From the NCBI RefSeq assembly GCF_000716535.1, contig NZ_JNWV01000011.1, forward strand, positions 1-64,000: DNA of 64,000 nucleotides, read 5' to 3'. The notes beneath the pieces were generated by a model. It did not search any database. It saw only the letters and a program-made list of their open reading frames with translations, and was not told the DNA's origin. The DNA is from Streptomyces flaveolus (GTDB lineage: Bacteria > Actinomycetota > Actinomycetes > Streptomycetales > Streptomycetaceae). A program made the position numbers and the translations under genes. This document shows, piece after piece, positions 24,877 to 33,733 of this stretch (its first letter is position 1; the number at the start of each line of letters is the position of its first letter).

Positions 24877-25548
24877 TGAGTCCTCCAGAGGGTGGTCGTT
24901 GTAGGTCGGCTGGGCGGTACGTCTGCCTCAACCCGGCGGAGCGGGCGCCGGGTTGCCTGTACGACGTGCGGAAGTTCCCGGGGCCCGTGCCGGTCCGCCC
25001 ACCGCAGGCGCCCTGACGCCTGCGCCCGGTCGTCCGCGCCGGAGCCGGACGACGCGCGGTCGGCCCCGCTCAGGCTGGGCGTGCCGAGCACGAGACCCAC
25101 GAGGGCCAGGACGACGGAGAAGTCCTCCCCCTGTTCGTTCGACGCGGCCCCGGCGCCGGTCGGCCGGTCGGTCACCGGACCGCGGGCCACGGCGGGCTCC
25201 CGGTCCGTCACGGCGTGCAACGACCGGTCGGCCTCCCGGAGCGCTCCGGCCGGTCCCTGTCGCCGTCCCGCCGTCCCGCCGCGAGTCCCCGTCCCGCCGT
25301 ACCTCGTCGACCATCGGCCCCCCGCCGCCCGCCCGCCTCGTCCCCGCATGATGCCTGCCCGGAGGCCGCCTGACCACCAAGCCGTCCGTGACCGCACCCG
25401 GCGGCCCGGTCTCCGTCCGGGCCGGTACCGCGGCACGCGCCCGTGCCGACGTCGCTCCTGTCTTCCCCGTCGCCGGCATGGCCGGATACCGGCCGTTTCT
25501 GGGTACACGCGAGGTAGGGATCAGGCGCTCGGGCAGAGGGCGGTTGGT
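24877..25548. other. 672-bp intergenic region with a possible stress promoter
   Basis: No coding frame here has family similarity or sustained streptomycete third-position bias. GGGTAC at 25501-25506, with an upstream GGAT 13 bases away, weakly resembles the SigB/SigH-type promoter pattern used for stress genes, and it lies 48 bp before the anti-sigma-like HATPase gene. The rest is GC-rich with several short Pro/Arg pseudo-frames. Confidence 0.35.
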
Positions 25549-26028
25549 ATGGACGAGGTGGCCCGGACCGGGGACCGGCGGACGGACCGTGCCGGACTCG
25601 TCATGACCTCCGCCGCGTACGAGGGCAGCCCCGCCGACATCGCCGCCGCCCGTGACCTGGCGCGCGCGTTCCTGACCCGGGCGCAGGCCGATCACGGCCT
25701 GCCGGTGTCGGAGCGGGCGATGGGCGTGGTCCAGCTCGTGGTCAGCGAGCTGGTCACCAATGCCTGCAAGCACGCGCCGGGGCCGTGCCTGGTCGATCTG
25801 GAGCTGTCCGGGGACAGCGTCGGGATCACCGTCTGGGACACCGCGCCGGTGCTGCCGGTGGCCAAGGCGGCCGATCCGGGGCGGGTGGGGCAGCATGGGC
25901 TTGAGATCGTGATGGCCGTGTGCCAGGGCTTCGAGGCGCACCGGGAACCGGTCGGCAAGCGGATCACCGCGTCCGTGATGCTGGCGGACGACCCCGGGGG
26001 AGACGTGGCCGGCCGCTCCCCGGTGTGA
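25549..26028 (+). CDS. HATPase-domain regulator, anti-sigma/serine kinase (RsbW) type
   Basis: A 159-residue GHKL-fold protein. The N box is VVSELVTNACKHAPG (residues about 64-78), the G1 box VWDTAPVLP and the G2 box GQHGLEIVMAVCQGF. It lacks a histidine phosphorylation domain, as in RsbW and SpoIIAB, which bind sigma factors or phosphorylate anti-anti-sigma serines. Streptomycetes have dozens of these, usually beside PP2C phosphatases, as here: the phosphatase gene begins 88 bp downstream. The ATG has AGAGGG upstream. No STAS antagonist is encoded nearby. Confidence 0.88.
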   Translation: MDEVARTGDRRTDRAGLVMTSAAYEGSPADIAAARDLARAFLTRAQADHGLPVSERAMGVVQLVVSELVTNACKHAPGPCLVDLELSGDSVGITVWDTAPVLPVAKAADPGRVGQHGLEIVMAVCQGFEAHREPVGKRITASVMLADDPGGDVAGRSPV

Positions 26029-26116
26029 CGACCGGTGCGCGGCCGCCGCCTCGTACCGGTGGCCCCCCACGGGCCGCGGCGCGTGCTCGTACCGAGTGGC
26101 AGAGGAGAAACGGCGT

Positions 26117-28189
26117 ATGGGTGGAACGGACGTCTCCCGGCCCGACCGGGGCCGGCCCCTCGCCGGTGTCGGCGCGTCGCCCACCGGCCTGCTCGATCTG
26201 CTGAGCGTCGCCGCGGTGGTGCTGGACACGAACGGGCGCGTGGTCTTCTGGAGCCCCCAGGCGGAGGAGCTGTTCGGTTACACCGCGGACGAGGCGCTGG
26301 GCCGGTTCGCGGCGCGGCTGCTGGTCCACGAGGAGCACTGGGACGAGGTGATCACGCTGTTCGCCGAGGTCATGGAGTCCGGCACCGACTGGGCCGGGGC
26401 CTTCCCGGTCCGGCACAAGGACGGCAGTACGCGCCTGGTGGAGTTCCGCAACATGCGCCTGCTCGACGACCTCGGCGACACCTACGCCCTGGGCCTGGCC
26501 GTGGACCAGGCGACCGTGGCCCGGGTGGAGCGGGGCGTCGCCCTCTCGGCACGCCTGGTCACCCAGTCCCCGATCGGCCTGGCCATCCTGGACACCGACC
26601 TGCGGTACCTGACCGTGAACCCCGCACTCGAACGCATCCACGGCCGGCCCGCCGCGGAACACCTCGGCCGACGGGTCGGCGACATCCTGACCTTCCTGGA
26701 CGCCGAGGCCATCGAGGGCCGGCTGCGGAAGGTCCTGGAGACCGGGGAGCCGGTGACCGACCGGTACGTCGTGGGCCGCCCCACCACCGATCCGCACCGC
26801 GAGCACGCCTGGCTGGTGTCGTACCACCGGCTGGAGGACGCCGCGGGCCGGGTGCTCGGCGTGGCCACGTCCGTCATCGACGTCACCGAGCGGCACCAGG
26901 CGACCATCGCCGCGACCCGGGCCCGCAACCGGCTGGCTCTGATCGCGAGCGCCTCCGCCTCCATCGGTACGACCCTCGACGTCGAGCAGACGGCGCGCGA
27001 GCTGGCCGGGGTCGTCGTACCGGACCTGGCCGACGTCGCCTCCGTCCACGTTCTCGACAGCGTCCTGCGCGGACGCGCCCCCTCCGTCACGGGTCCCGCC
27101 CGCTTCCGGGCCGTGGCCACCGCCGCGGCGCACGCCGCCGAAGCCGCGCACGCGGCCGAACCGCCCGGCAGGGTGGCCACCTACGACAGCGACCGCTTGC
27201 TCACCCGGTGCGTGCGCACCCGCCGGCCCGTACTGGTGGCCGAGACCACCCGCCAGGACCTGCGGCACATCGCCCGCACCGACGAGGCGGCCTCCCTGCT
27301 GGAGACGACCGGGGTGCACTCCTACCTGGCCGTGCCGCTCCTGGCCCGCGGAGAGGTCCTGGGAGCCCTGAGCCTCGCACGCGTCGGGACCCCCGCGCCC
27401 TTCGACGACGACGACACGCTGCTCGCCTGCGAGCTGGCCGGCCGCGCCGCGACCTGCATCGACAACGCGCGCTGGTACCAGAGCGCGCGCAACACCGCCC
27501 TCACCCTCCAGCGCCGCCTGCTCCCGCAGCTGCCGTCCCGCCTGCCCGGCCTGACGATCGCCTGCCGCTATCTGCCGGCCGGAGCCGTCAGCGAGATCGG
27601 CGGTGACTGGTTCGACGCCATGCACCTCCAGGGGGACCGGACCGCCCTGGTCGTCGGGGACGTGATGGGCAGCGGCATCAACGCCGCCGCCAGCATGGGG
27701 CAACTGCGCAGCGCCACCCGCGCGTTCGCCGGGCTCGACCTCGACCCGGCCGAGGTGCTCCGGCAGCTCGACCGCCTCACCGAGGACGTCGAGCACACCA
27801 TCGCCACCTGCGCCTACTGCCGGTACGACCCCGAGCAGGGCCAGTGCCGCATCAGCCTCGCCGGTCATCTGCCCCCGGCCCTCGTCCGGGCGGGCCGGCA
27901 GGCGCAGCTCCTCGACCTGCCGACCGGTGTGCCGCTGGGTGTCGGCGGTACGGCCTTCGAGACCACCGCGTTCGACTTCCGCCCCGGTGATCAACTCGCT
28001 CTCTACACCGATGGCCTGGTCGAAACCCGCTGCGACCCGATCGACGCCCGTCTCGGCACCCTTGTCGACGCCCTGACCGCGACGGCCGACAAGGATCTCG
28101 GAGAGACCTGCGACCGGGTCCTGGAGAGGCTCCGGCCCCCGGGCGGCGACGACGACGTGGCTCTGCTCGTGGCCCGCGCGGAGGGCTGA
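26117..28189 (+). CDS. PAS-PAS-GAF-SpoIIE (PP2C) protein serine phosphatase
   Basis: A 690-residue signalling phosphatase. PAS 1 is at about residues 25-130 (VVLDTNGRVVFWSPQAEELFGY), PAS 2 at 150-265 (GLAILDTDLRYLTVNPALERIHG), GAF at 275-440 (ASIGTTLDVEQTARELAG, then YLAVPLLARGEVLGALSLAR), and the SpoIIE domain from 470. The metal site motifs are IGGDWFDAM, VVGDVMGSGINAAASMGQ and the final GGDDDVALLVA. It would dephosphorylate STAS anti-anti-sigma proteins in response to small-molecule, redox or light signals. ATG at 26117 is nine bases from GAGGAG. The HATPase just upstream is its natural counter-enzyme. Confidence 0.93.
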   Translation: MGGTDVSRPDRGRPLAGVGASPTGLLDLLSVAAVVLDTNGRVVFWSPQAEELFGYTADEALGRFAARLLVHEEHWDEVITLFAEVMESGTDWAGAFPVRHKDGSTRLVEFRNMRLLDDLGDTYALGLAVDQATVARVERGVALSARLVTQSPIGLAILDTDLRYLTVNPALERIHGRPAAEHLGRRVGDILTFLDAEAIEGRLRKVLETGEPVTDRYVVGRPTTDPHREHAWLVSYHRLEDAAGRVLGVATSVIDVTERHQATIAATRARNRLALIASASASIGTTLDVEQTARELAGVVVPDLADVASVHVLDSVLRGRAPSVTGPARFRAVATAAAHAAEAAHAAEPPGRVATYDSDRLLTRCVRTRRPVLVAETTRQDLRHIARTDEAASLLETTGVHSYLAVPLLARGEVLGALSLARVGTPAPFDDDDTLLACELAGRAATCIDNARWYQSARNTALTLQRRLLPQLPSRLPGLTIACRYLPAGAVSEIGGDWFDAMHLQGDRTALVVGDVMGSGINAAASMGQLRSATRAFAGLDLDPAEVLRQLDRLTEDVEHTIATCAYCRYDPEQGQCRISLAGHLPPALVRAGRQAQLLDLPTGVPLGVGGTAFETTAFDFRPGDQLALYTDGLVETRCDPIDARLGTLVDALTATADKDLGETCDRVLERLRPPGGDDDVALLVARAEG

Positions 28190-28231
28190 ACCCGTCGGGC
28201 CGCGGGACCCGCGTCCGCGCCGGGGCTGTGG

Positions 28232-28684
28232 TCAGCGCTGGTACAGGCCGACGAGGGTCCCCTCGGCCACCTGCCGCGCGTCGAGCACGGCGTGCGCGTC
28301 CCGGGCGGTCGCCCGGTCCGGGAGCGAGACCGGCGCGGGGAGGGCGTAGAGCCGGAAGAAGTACCGGTGTGCGTCGTCGCCCACCGGGGGCCGGGGGCCG
28401 CTCCAGCCCGGTTCCCCGAAGCCGTTGCGATGCGGTCGGCCGCCCTGTGGCGTCTCGCCCGCGGCCACGCCCCCGGTGCGGGGATCGATGCCGGTGACGA
28501 GCCAGTGCAGGAAGGTTCCGGACGGCGCGTCCGGGGCCTCGCACAGGAGGACCAGCTCCGCCGCGTCGTCCGGTACGCCAGACCAGGTGAGCGGCGGGGA
28601 GACGTTGTCCGCGTCCTTGGCGTGGCGGCGCGGAATCCTGCTGTGGTCGCTGAACGCCGTGCTGCTGAGTTCGATACCGGACAT
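28232..28684 (-). CDS. YbhB/YbcL family Raf-kinase-inhibitor-like (PEBP) protein
   Basis: A 150-residue PEBP-fold protein. Motifs are IELSSTAFSDHSRIPRRHA, DNVSPPLTWSGVPDDAAELVLLCEAPDAP (the D-x-D-A-P-like ligand pocket) and TFLHWLVTGIDP followed by YFFRLYALPAP. Bacterial members bind small anions or phosphate groups; their cellular role is poorly known. It has no signal peptide. It is the gene immediately downstream of the phosphatase, on the opposite strand, with a 42-bp gap. Confidence 0.9.
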   Translation of the reverse strand: MSGIELSSTAFSDHSRIPRRHAKDADNVSPPLTWSGVPDDAAELVLLCEAPDAPSGTFLHWLVTGIDPRTGGVAAGETPQGGRPHRNGFGEPGWSGPRPPVGDDAHRYFFRLYALPAPVSLPDRATARDAHAVLDARQVAEGTLVGLYQR

Positions 28685-28782
28685 GTGTCACGGAGTACCC
28701 GACGCGGGCACAGGCATACGGCATACCGGACATACGGCACGTGTCGGTACGACCGTCCCGCACCCGGGACGTGCTCGTGCCG

Positions 28783-29262
28783 TCAGCCCGCCCACTCCAG
28801 CAGGCGTTCGCCGGCCTCGGGCGCCCGCAGCCGGCCGAGGGACTCCTTCTCGAGCCGGCGGACGCGCTCCCGGGTGAGCCCCACCTGGTCGGCCACCTGC
28901 TGCACCGTGCGGGGATGCCCGTCGTGCAGCCCGTACCGCAGACTGAGGATCATGGCCTCACGGGGTGCCAGCGTGCCCAGGACGTCCCTCAGCTCCTCGG
29001 CGAGCGCCCGGTACTCGGCGACCTCCGGAGCCTGCAGCACGTCGGCGGCGGGGATGAGATCGCCGACCACGGTCTCGCCGGTGTCGTCCACGGGCGTGTC
29101 CAGACTGAGGGTCTGCCGCCCGACACGGCGCAGCCAGGCGACACGCCCCTCGTCGAATCCGCTCTCCCGGGCGACCTCGTCGTCCGTCGGCTCATGACCG
29201 AGACGCAGGTACAGCCGCCGTTCGGCCTTCGCCAGCTTCCGCAGCTCCTCCACGACGTGCAT
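28783..29262 (-). CDS. truncated sigma-70 family protein, regions 3 and 4 only
   Basis: About 159 residues align with the C-terminal half of HrdB-type sigma factors. It begins MHVVEELRKLAKAERRLYLRLGHEPT, the region 3.0/3.1 start normally preceded by IRIPV; then LSLDTPVDDTGETVVGDLIP (region 3.2) and LAPREAMILSLRYGLHDG plus RTVQQVADQVGLTRERVRRLEKES (regions 4.1-4.2, intact HTH). Region 2, which binds core polymerase and melts the -10, is absent in all upstream frames. No good ribosome site precedes ATG 29262. It is either a remnant or a half-sigma; Bacillus SigO/RsoA shows that a region-4-type subunit can pair with a separate region 2 protein. Confidence 0.6.
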   Translation of the reverse strand: MHVVEELRKLAKAERRLYLRLGHEPTDDEVARESGFDEGRVAWLRRVGRQTLSLDTPVDDTGETVVGDLIPAADVLQAPEVAEYRALAEELRDVLGTLAPREAMILSLRYGLHDGHPRTVQQVADQVGLTRERVRRLEKESLGRLRAPEAGERLLEWAG

Positions 29263-29473
29263 GCGGTGGCCGGCCCACCGCCCCGCGACAGTGGCGTTTC
29301 GGCCAACCGCGTCCCCGGCGCATCTCTTGCCGGACAAGGGTCCGTGCACCCCGCATGGTCCGGGACCCGCTCTGTACCGCGGTTCGCGATCCGTCCGAAA
29401 CACGTGTGTTCGATATCGCGGCCCGGTCGTTGAACCCGACGACGCAACCGGACGACCGCCGAGGGGGACCGCG

Positions 29474-29977
29474 GTGACCTGGAACCTTCGCACCGGCAGG
29501 GAAGCGCCCCGCCCCGTCGCACACGACGACCAGCCGTCCCGGACCGAGCTCCAGGTGATCGGCGTGCACCTCTACCTGGAGGACGAGGAGGGCAGGGTGC
29601 TGCTCGGCCTGCGGCACCCCGACTCCGCTTACGCCGGCCGGACCTGGCACTTCCTCGCGGGGCACTGCGAGCGGGAACCGGCCGTCGGCTGCCTCGTCCG
29701 GGAGGCCCACGAGGAGGCCGGGCTGGTCATCGACCCGTCCGACGCGCAGTACGCGCACGCCGTGCACCTCCTCGACGGCCCCGGCGCACCGCCGCGCATG
29801 CAACTGGTGTTCCGCGTACGCCGCTGGCAGGGCACCCCGGAGGTGCGCGAGCCCGACAAGTGCCTGGCCTGGCAGTGGTGGTGGCCGGAGAGACTGCCGG
29901 AACCGATCGTCCCCTACACCCGCGCCGCGATCGACGGGATCCGGGCCGGCCGGCCGTACACGGAGCTGGGCTGGTGA
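29474..29977 (+). CDS. NUDIX hydrolase (first gene of the NUDIX/APH/PIG-L cassette)
   Basis: A 167-residue NUDIX protein. The fold begins LQVIGVHLYLEDEEGRVLLGL and carries the box GHCEREPAVGCLVREAHEEAGLVID in part: the REAHEEAGL helix is complete, although the loop between the first Gly and Glu is one residue short of the consensus GX5E. NUDIX enzymes cleave nucleoside diphosphates linked to another group. The start is GTG at 29474 with GAGGGGG upstream, because the longer upstream frame overlaps the divergent sigma fragment. Its stop overlaps the next start (GTGA), the first of three such couplings. Confidence 0.88.
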   Translation: MTWNLRTGREAPRPVAHDDQPSRTELQVIGVHLYLEDEEGRVLLGLRHPDSAYAGRTWHFLAGHCEREPAVGCLVREAHEEAGLVIDPSDAQYAHAVHLLDGPGAPPRMQLVFRVRRWQGTPEVREPDKCLAWQWWWPERLPEPIVPYTRAAIDGIRAGRPYTELGW

Positions 29978-31407
29978 GGGAGACGACCGCCGCCGAGCCG
30001 CAGGCGACCGGCTCCGGCCGCGAGCGGCACCGGGAGCCGCTGGACGTCCACCTCGTCCTGCGCAGGGAGACCGCCGGCGCCCCCGAGGTCCTGCTGTCCC
30101 GACGCGCCGGCTCCGTCTATGCCGCCGGGCTCTGGCACCTGCCGTCCGGGCACCTGGACGGACCGCACGAGGACGTCGTCACCGCCCTGGTCCGCGAGGC
30201 GCGGGAGGAGACCGGCGTCATCATCGACCCGGCCGACGTCCGGGCCGCCGTCACCGTGCACCACCGCGGCCCCGGCGGGCGCTCCCGGACCGGCTTCTTC
30301 TTCGAGGTCCGCCGGTGGACGGGCGAGCCACGGATCGCGGAGCCTGAGGTGTGCGACGCGATGACCTGGGTCCGTCTCGACGCCCTCCCCGCCGGCATGG
30401 TCGCCTACTGCAAGGCAGGCCTCGACGCGTACGCGGCCGGTGCCCGTCTCGCGGTGCACTTCCAGCAGCCGCGGGACGCGATCTCCTACGATCCCGCCGC
30501 CGACCGGCTGCACGTCGTCCCGGACGTCGACGCGTGCCCGGCGTCCAGCCAACCCGAGCCAGCCGTGCGGGAGTTCGCCGAGCGCGCGGTGGGGCGGATC
30601 ACCGCCTGGACCGACACCGGCTGGGCGCGCGCGGGCAGCCGCGTCTGGCGGGCGCGCGGCGCGCTCGGCGGGACGTGGTACGTGAAGGTCCATCAGAACG
30701 ACCGCTTCCATGCGCGGGAGGTGCGGGCCTATCGCACCTGGACCCTGTCGCTGGGCGCCGCCGCACCCCGGCTGGTGGCGCCCGACGCGGGGCTGCGGGC
30801 CGTGGTGGTCACGGCGCTGCCCGGCCGGCCGCTGCACGGCGCGGTCCTCCCGCCCGAGGAGGGACGCACGGTCTTTCACCGGGTCGGCGCGCTCGCCCGG
30901 CTGATCCACGACAGCGCGCCGGCGCGCCCCGCACCCGCCGGAGCCGACCCGGCCGTGGCCAAGGCCGACCGCCACCTCGCCGAGGCGCGGCCCCACCTGC
31001 GACCCGGTGACGAGGAGTTCGTCCGCGCGCTGCTGGACAGGGCGGCGACGCTGTCACCACCGGAGTGGGTGGAGACCCACGGTGACCTCCAGCTCCGCAA
31101 CCTCCTGCGCACCGACGACGACGCCCTGGCCGTGATCGACTTCGAGCGCAGTGAGCCCGGGCCCGCCGTACGCGACCTGGTCCGGCTCGGCGACGCGTGG
31201 GCCGGGCGCCCGGACCTCCGGGAGGCGTTCTTCGCCGGGTACGGCAGGCAGCTCACCCCGGCCGAAGCGGAACGCCTGACGATCGCCTCGGCTCTGGACG
31301 CCGTGTCCGGAATCCGGTTCGGCGCCGCGCACGGCGACCCCGAGCTGGTCGAGCGCGGTCGACGCACCCTGGCCCGGCTGCGTGCCGATGGAAAGGAGAC
31401 GCCGTGA
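29974..31407 (+). CDS. NUDIX hydrolase fused to aminoglycoside phosphotransferase-like kinase
   Basis: A 477-residue two-domain protein. Residues about 15-160 are a NUDIX domain (LDVHLVLRR, SGHLDGPHEDVVTALVREAREETGVII). From about 190 an APH/choline-kinase domain follows: a nucleotide-binding N-lobe with WYVKVHQ, then the Brenner motif ETHGDLQLRNLL and VIDFERSEPGPAVRDLVRLGDAW as the DFG-like metal site. APH-fold kinases phosphorylate hydroxyls on sugars, aminocyclitols or similar. One chain thus could activate or trim a nucleotide-sugar-like compound. It overlaps both neighbours by four bases. I know of no characterised protein with this exact architecture. Confidence 0.85.
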   Translation: MRETTAAEPQATGSGRERHREPLDVHLVLRRETAGAPEVLLSRRAGSVYAAGLWHLPSGHLDGPHEDVVTALVREAREETGVIIDPADVRAAVTVHHRGPGGRSRTGFFFEVRRWTGEPRIAEPEVCDAMTWVRLDALPAGMVAYCKAGLDAYAAGARLAVHFQQPRDAISYDPAADRLHVVPDVDACPASSQPEPAVREFAERAVGRITAWTDTGWARAGSRVWRARGALGGTWYVKVHQNDRFHAREVRAYRTWTLSLGAAAPRLVAPDAGLRAVVVTALPGRPLHGAVLPPEEGRTVFHRVGALARLIHDSAPARPAPAGADPAVAKADRHLAEARPHLRPGDEEFVRALLDRAATLSPPEWVETHGDLQLRNLLRTDDDALAVIDFERSEPGPAVRDLVRLGDAWAGRPDLREAFFAGYGRQLTPAEAERLTIASALDAVSGIRFGAAHGDPELVERGRRTLARLRADGKETP

Positions 31408-31910
31408 GCCGTGTCTGGCTCCCGCCCGAGCAGTACGCCGAACAATTGATGAAGGCGACCGGATTCGCCTGCGTCCACTTCACCGACGAGCGGGACCGGC
31501 CCGTCCAGCTCCACTCCCTGTACAGCCCCGAGCACCCGTGGCAGATGCCCGGCGGCACCATGGAACCCGGCGAGCGGCCCTGGGAGACGGCGGTGCGGGA
31601 ATGCCACGAGGAAACCGGCATCACGGTCTCCGGCCCGCCACGGCTGCTGGCCGCGGTCTACGGACTGCCCGGCGACGAATGGCCGTACAGCACCATGGGC
31701 CTGATCTTCGACGGGGGCAGCCTCAGCGACGCACAGATCCAGGGCATCACTCTCGACCCGGAGGAGCACGACGAGTTCCGCGTGCTGCCGCTGGAGGCGT
31801 GGCGACCGCTGATGCCGACCCAGGACTTCGCCCGCCTGAACGCCGTGACGAAGGCCCGCCGCACGGGCGCGGCCGAGTACTTCGACACCTGGGACTGGGG
31901 GCAGATGTGA
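31404..31910 (+). CDS. NUDIX hydrolase (third NUDIX domain of the cassette)
   Basis: A 168-residue NUDIX enzyme with a near-canonical box, GGTMEPGERPWETAVRECHEETGI (first Gly-Gly-Thr-Met-Glu, then REC-HEETGI). The strand before it is HPWQMPGG. The GTG start at 31404 overlaps the fusion-protein stop (GTGA) and has GGAAAGGAG upstream. Sequence similarity to the other two NUDIX domains is low outside the box, so this is not a recent tandem duplication but recruitment of distinct family members. Confidence 0.9.
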   Translation: MSRVWLPPEQYAEQLMKATGFACVHFTDERDRPVQLHSLYSPEHPWQMPGGTMEPGERPWETAVRECHEETGITVSGPPRLLAAVYGLPGDEWPYSTMGLIFDGGSLSDAQIQGITLDPEEHDEFRVLPLEAWRPLMPTQDFARLNAVTKARRTGAAEYFDTWDWGQM

Positions 31911-32698
31911 GCAGGAGACCGACGTGGCCGACGCCGACACCGCAGGAGAGCGGCCCGGCAGCCGGCGTGCTCGCCGTCTTCGCGCACCCGGACGACGAAG
32001 CTCTCCTCGCCGGCGGCGTGCTCGCCCGGCACGCCGCCGCGGGCGCCCGCACAGCCGTCGTCACGGCCACATGGGCGCCCGGCAGTCCGCGCGCGGGCGA
32101 ACTCGCCGACTCGCTTGCGGCCCTGGGCGTCCGCGAGCCGCCACGGATGCTCGGCTACGCCGACCACCGGGTCCCCGACTCCGCTCCCGGTCGGCCCCGG
32201 TGGTGCGATGTGCCGCTCGACGAGGCAGTCGGCCGCCTCGTCGCCCACATCAGGGAGGTCCGGCCCGAGACCGTCGTCACCCACGACGCCTACGGGCAGC
32301 TGACCGGGCATCCCGATCACCGGCACACGCACCGGATGGTGATGCTCGCCGTGACCGCCGCCGGGCTCGGGCAACTGCACCCCGAGGCGGGTGAGCCCTG
32401 GCGGCCCCGGGCCGTCCGGCTGGCGACCCATCCCCACGCGGCCGTGGCCGAGCTGGGTGAACTCCTCGACAGTGTCGGCAAGTCCGTGCTGAGCGTGCCG
32501 GACGACCACGTCACCGACATCGTGGACGTCCGGCCGTGGAGCGACCGGAAGTGGGCCGCGATCCTGGCGCACCGCAGCCAGGCGGAGGGGGAGCGCGCCC
32601 TGCCCGCGATGCTCTCCCGGCTTCCGGCGCAGACCCGCGGTCGCCTGCTCGGCACCGAGTACTACACCGGCATCACCCTCGGTCCGGGCGTGCCGTGA
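31907..32698 (+). CDS. PIG-L family deacetylase
   Basis: A 263-residue zinc deacetylase of the LmbE/PIG-L group. The metal motif AHPDDEALLAGG is at residues about 26-37, and the later ligand histidine is in GHPDHRHTHRMV. Relatives include MshB (GlcNAc-inositol deacetylase in mycothiol synthesis) and Mca, and antibiotic-pathway deacetylases such as those acting on teicoplanin or pseudotrisaccharides. The GTG start overlaps the NUDIX stop (GTGA). Its 3' end overlaps the convergent dehydratase gene by 26 bp. Within the cassette it suggests that the substrate is an N-acyl amino sugar. Confidence 0.9.
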   Translation: MSRRPTWPTPTPQESGPAAGVLAVFAHPDDEALLAGGVLARHAAAGARTAVVTATWAPGSPRAGELADSLAALGVREPPRMLGYADHRVPDSAPGRPRWCDVPLDEAVGRLVAHIREVRPETVVTHDAYGQLTGHPDHRHTHRMVMLAVTAAGLGQLHPEAGEPWRPRAVRLATHPHAAVAELGELLDSVGKSVLSVPDDHVTDIVDVRPWSDRKWAAILAHRSQAEGERALPAMLSRLPAQTRGRLLGTEYYTGITLGPGVP

Positions 32699-33656
32699 GC
32701 GTGGTGAAGCGGTCCACGTCGATGTTGCCGCCGGACGCGATGATGCCGATCCGCCGGGGTGGGTTCTCGACGCGTCCGGCCAGCAGGGCGGCCAGGGGCG
32801 TCGCGCCGCTCGGCTCCAGGACGATCTTCAGGCGTTCGAAGGCGAAGCGCATCGCGGTGACGATCTCGGCGTCACTGACGAGGGCGATGGCGTCGACCAG
32901 CCGCTGATTGAGGGGGAAGGTGATCTCGCCGGGCGTGGCCAGGGCCTGTCCGTCGGCGATGGTGTGCGGGACCGGGACGGTGACCCGTGTGCCGGCCTCC
33001 AGCGAGCGCTTGGTGTCGTCGCCGGCCTCCGGCTCGACACCGATGACGCGGATGCCCGGGTGCAGTGCGGTGGCGGCGGTGGCGCTGCCCGCGATGAGGC
33101 CGCCACCGCCCACGGGCACGAGGAGAGCGTCCAACGGACCGGTCTCCTGGAGGAGTTCCAGCGCGGCGGTGCCCTGGCCGGCGATGACGTGGGGGTGGTC
33201 GTACGGCGGGATCAGGGCGAGGCCGCGGTCCTCGGCCAGGGCGTGGCCGAGCGCGGTGCGGTCCTGCGTGTAGCGGTCGTAGGTGACGACCTCCGCCCCG
33301 TACCCGGCGGTCGCCTCCCGCTTGGAGCGGGGGGCGTCCTCGGGCATCAGGATGACGGCGGTGGTGCCCAGTTCCCGGGCGGCCAGCGCGACGGCCTGGG
33401 CGTGGTTGCCGGAGGAGTAGGCCGCGATGCCCTTGGCCAGCTGGTCCGGGGGCAGTTGGGCGGCGGCGTTGTAGGCGCCGCGGAACTTGAAGGCGCCGAT
33501 CCGCTGGAAGTTCTCCGCCTTGATGAACACCTCCGCCCCGACCAGCGAGTCCAGCGTGCGGGAGGTGAGGACCGGGGTGCGGTGGGCGATGCCTTCGAGG
33601 CGGGCGGCGGCCTCGCGGACATCGGCGAACGTGACGGGCGGTGCGGTGGCGGCCAT
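32673..33656 (-). CDS. PLP-dependent threonine/serine/hydroxyaspartate dehydratase
   Basis: A 327-residue fold-type II PLP enzyme. Lys57 in GAFKFRGAYN is the Schiff-base residue, SSGNHAQAVA is the phosphate-side substrate loop, and VGGGGLIAG is the tetraglycine loop holding the PLP phosphate. A C-terminal serine-rich turn is IIASGGN. There is no regulatory ACT domain. Such short proteins include catabolic threonine dehydratase, serine racemase and beta-hydroxyaspartate dehydratase (BhcB). The DSD1-family neighbour favours the last. The start has CGAGGA upstream. It is third in the minus-strand operon after the regulator and DSD1 genes. Confidence 0.88.
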   Translation of the reverse strand: MAATAPPVTFADVREAAARLEGIAHRTPVLTSRTLDSLVGAEVFIKAENFQRIGAFKFRGAYNAAAQLPPDQLAKGIAAYSSGNHAQAVALAARELGTTAVILMPEDAPRSKREATAGYGAEVVTYDRYTQDRTALGHALAEDRGLALIPPYDHPHVIAGQGTAALELLQETGPLDALLVPVGGGGLIAGSATAATALHPGIRVIGVEPEAGDDTKRSLEAGTRVTVPVPHTIADGQALATPGEITFPLNQRLVDAIALVSDAEIVTAMRFAFERLKIVLEPSGATPLAALLAGRVENPPRRIGIIASGGNIDVDRFTTLTARPDRG

Positions 33657-33733
33657 GAGCGTCCTCGAAGTGTCCTTGACGGGCGGGGAGACGGGTGGGG
33701 GAGTGGTGCGGGGGAGACGGGCGGCGGGCGGGG

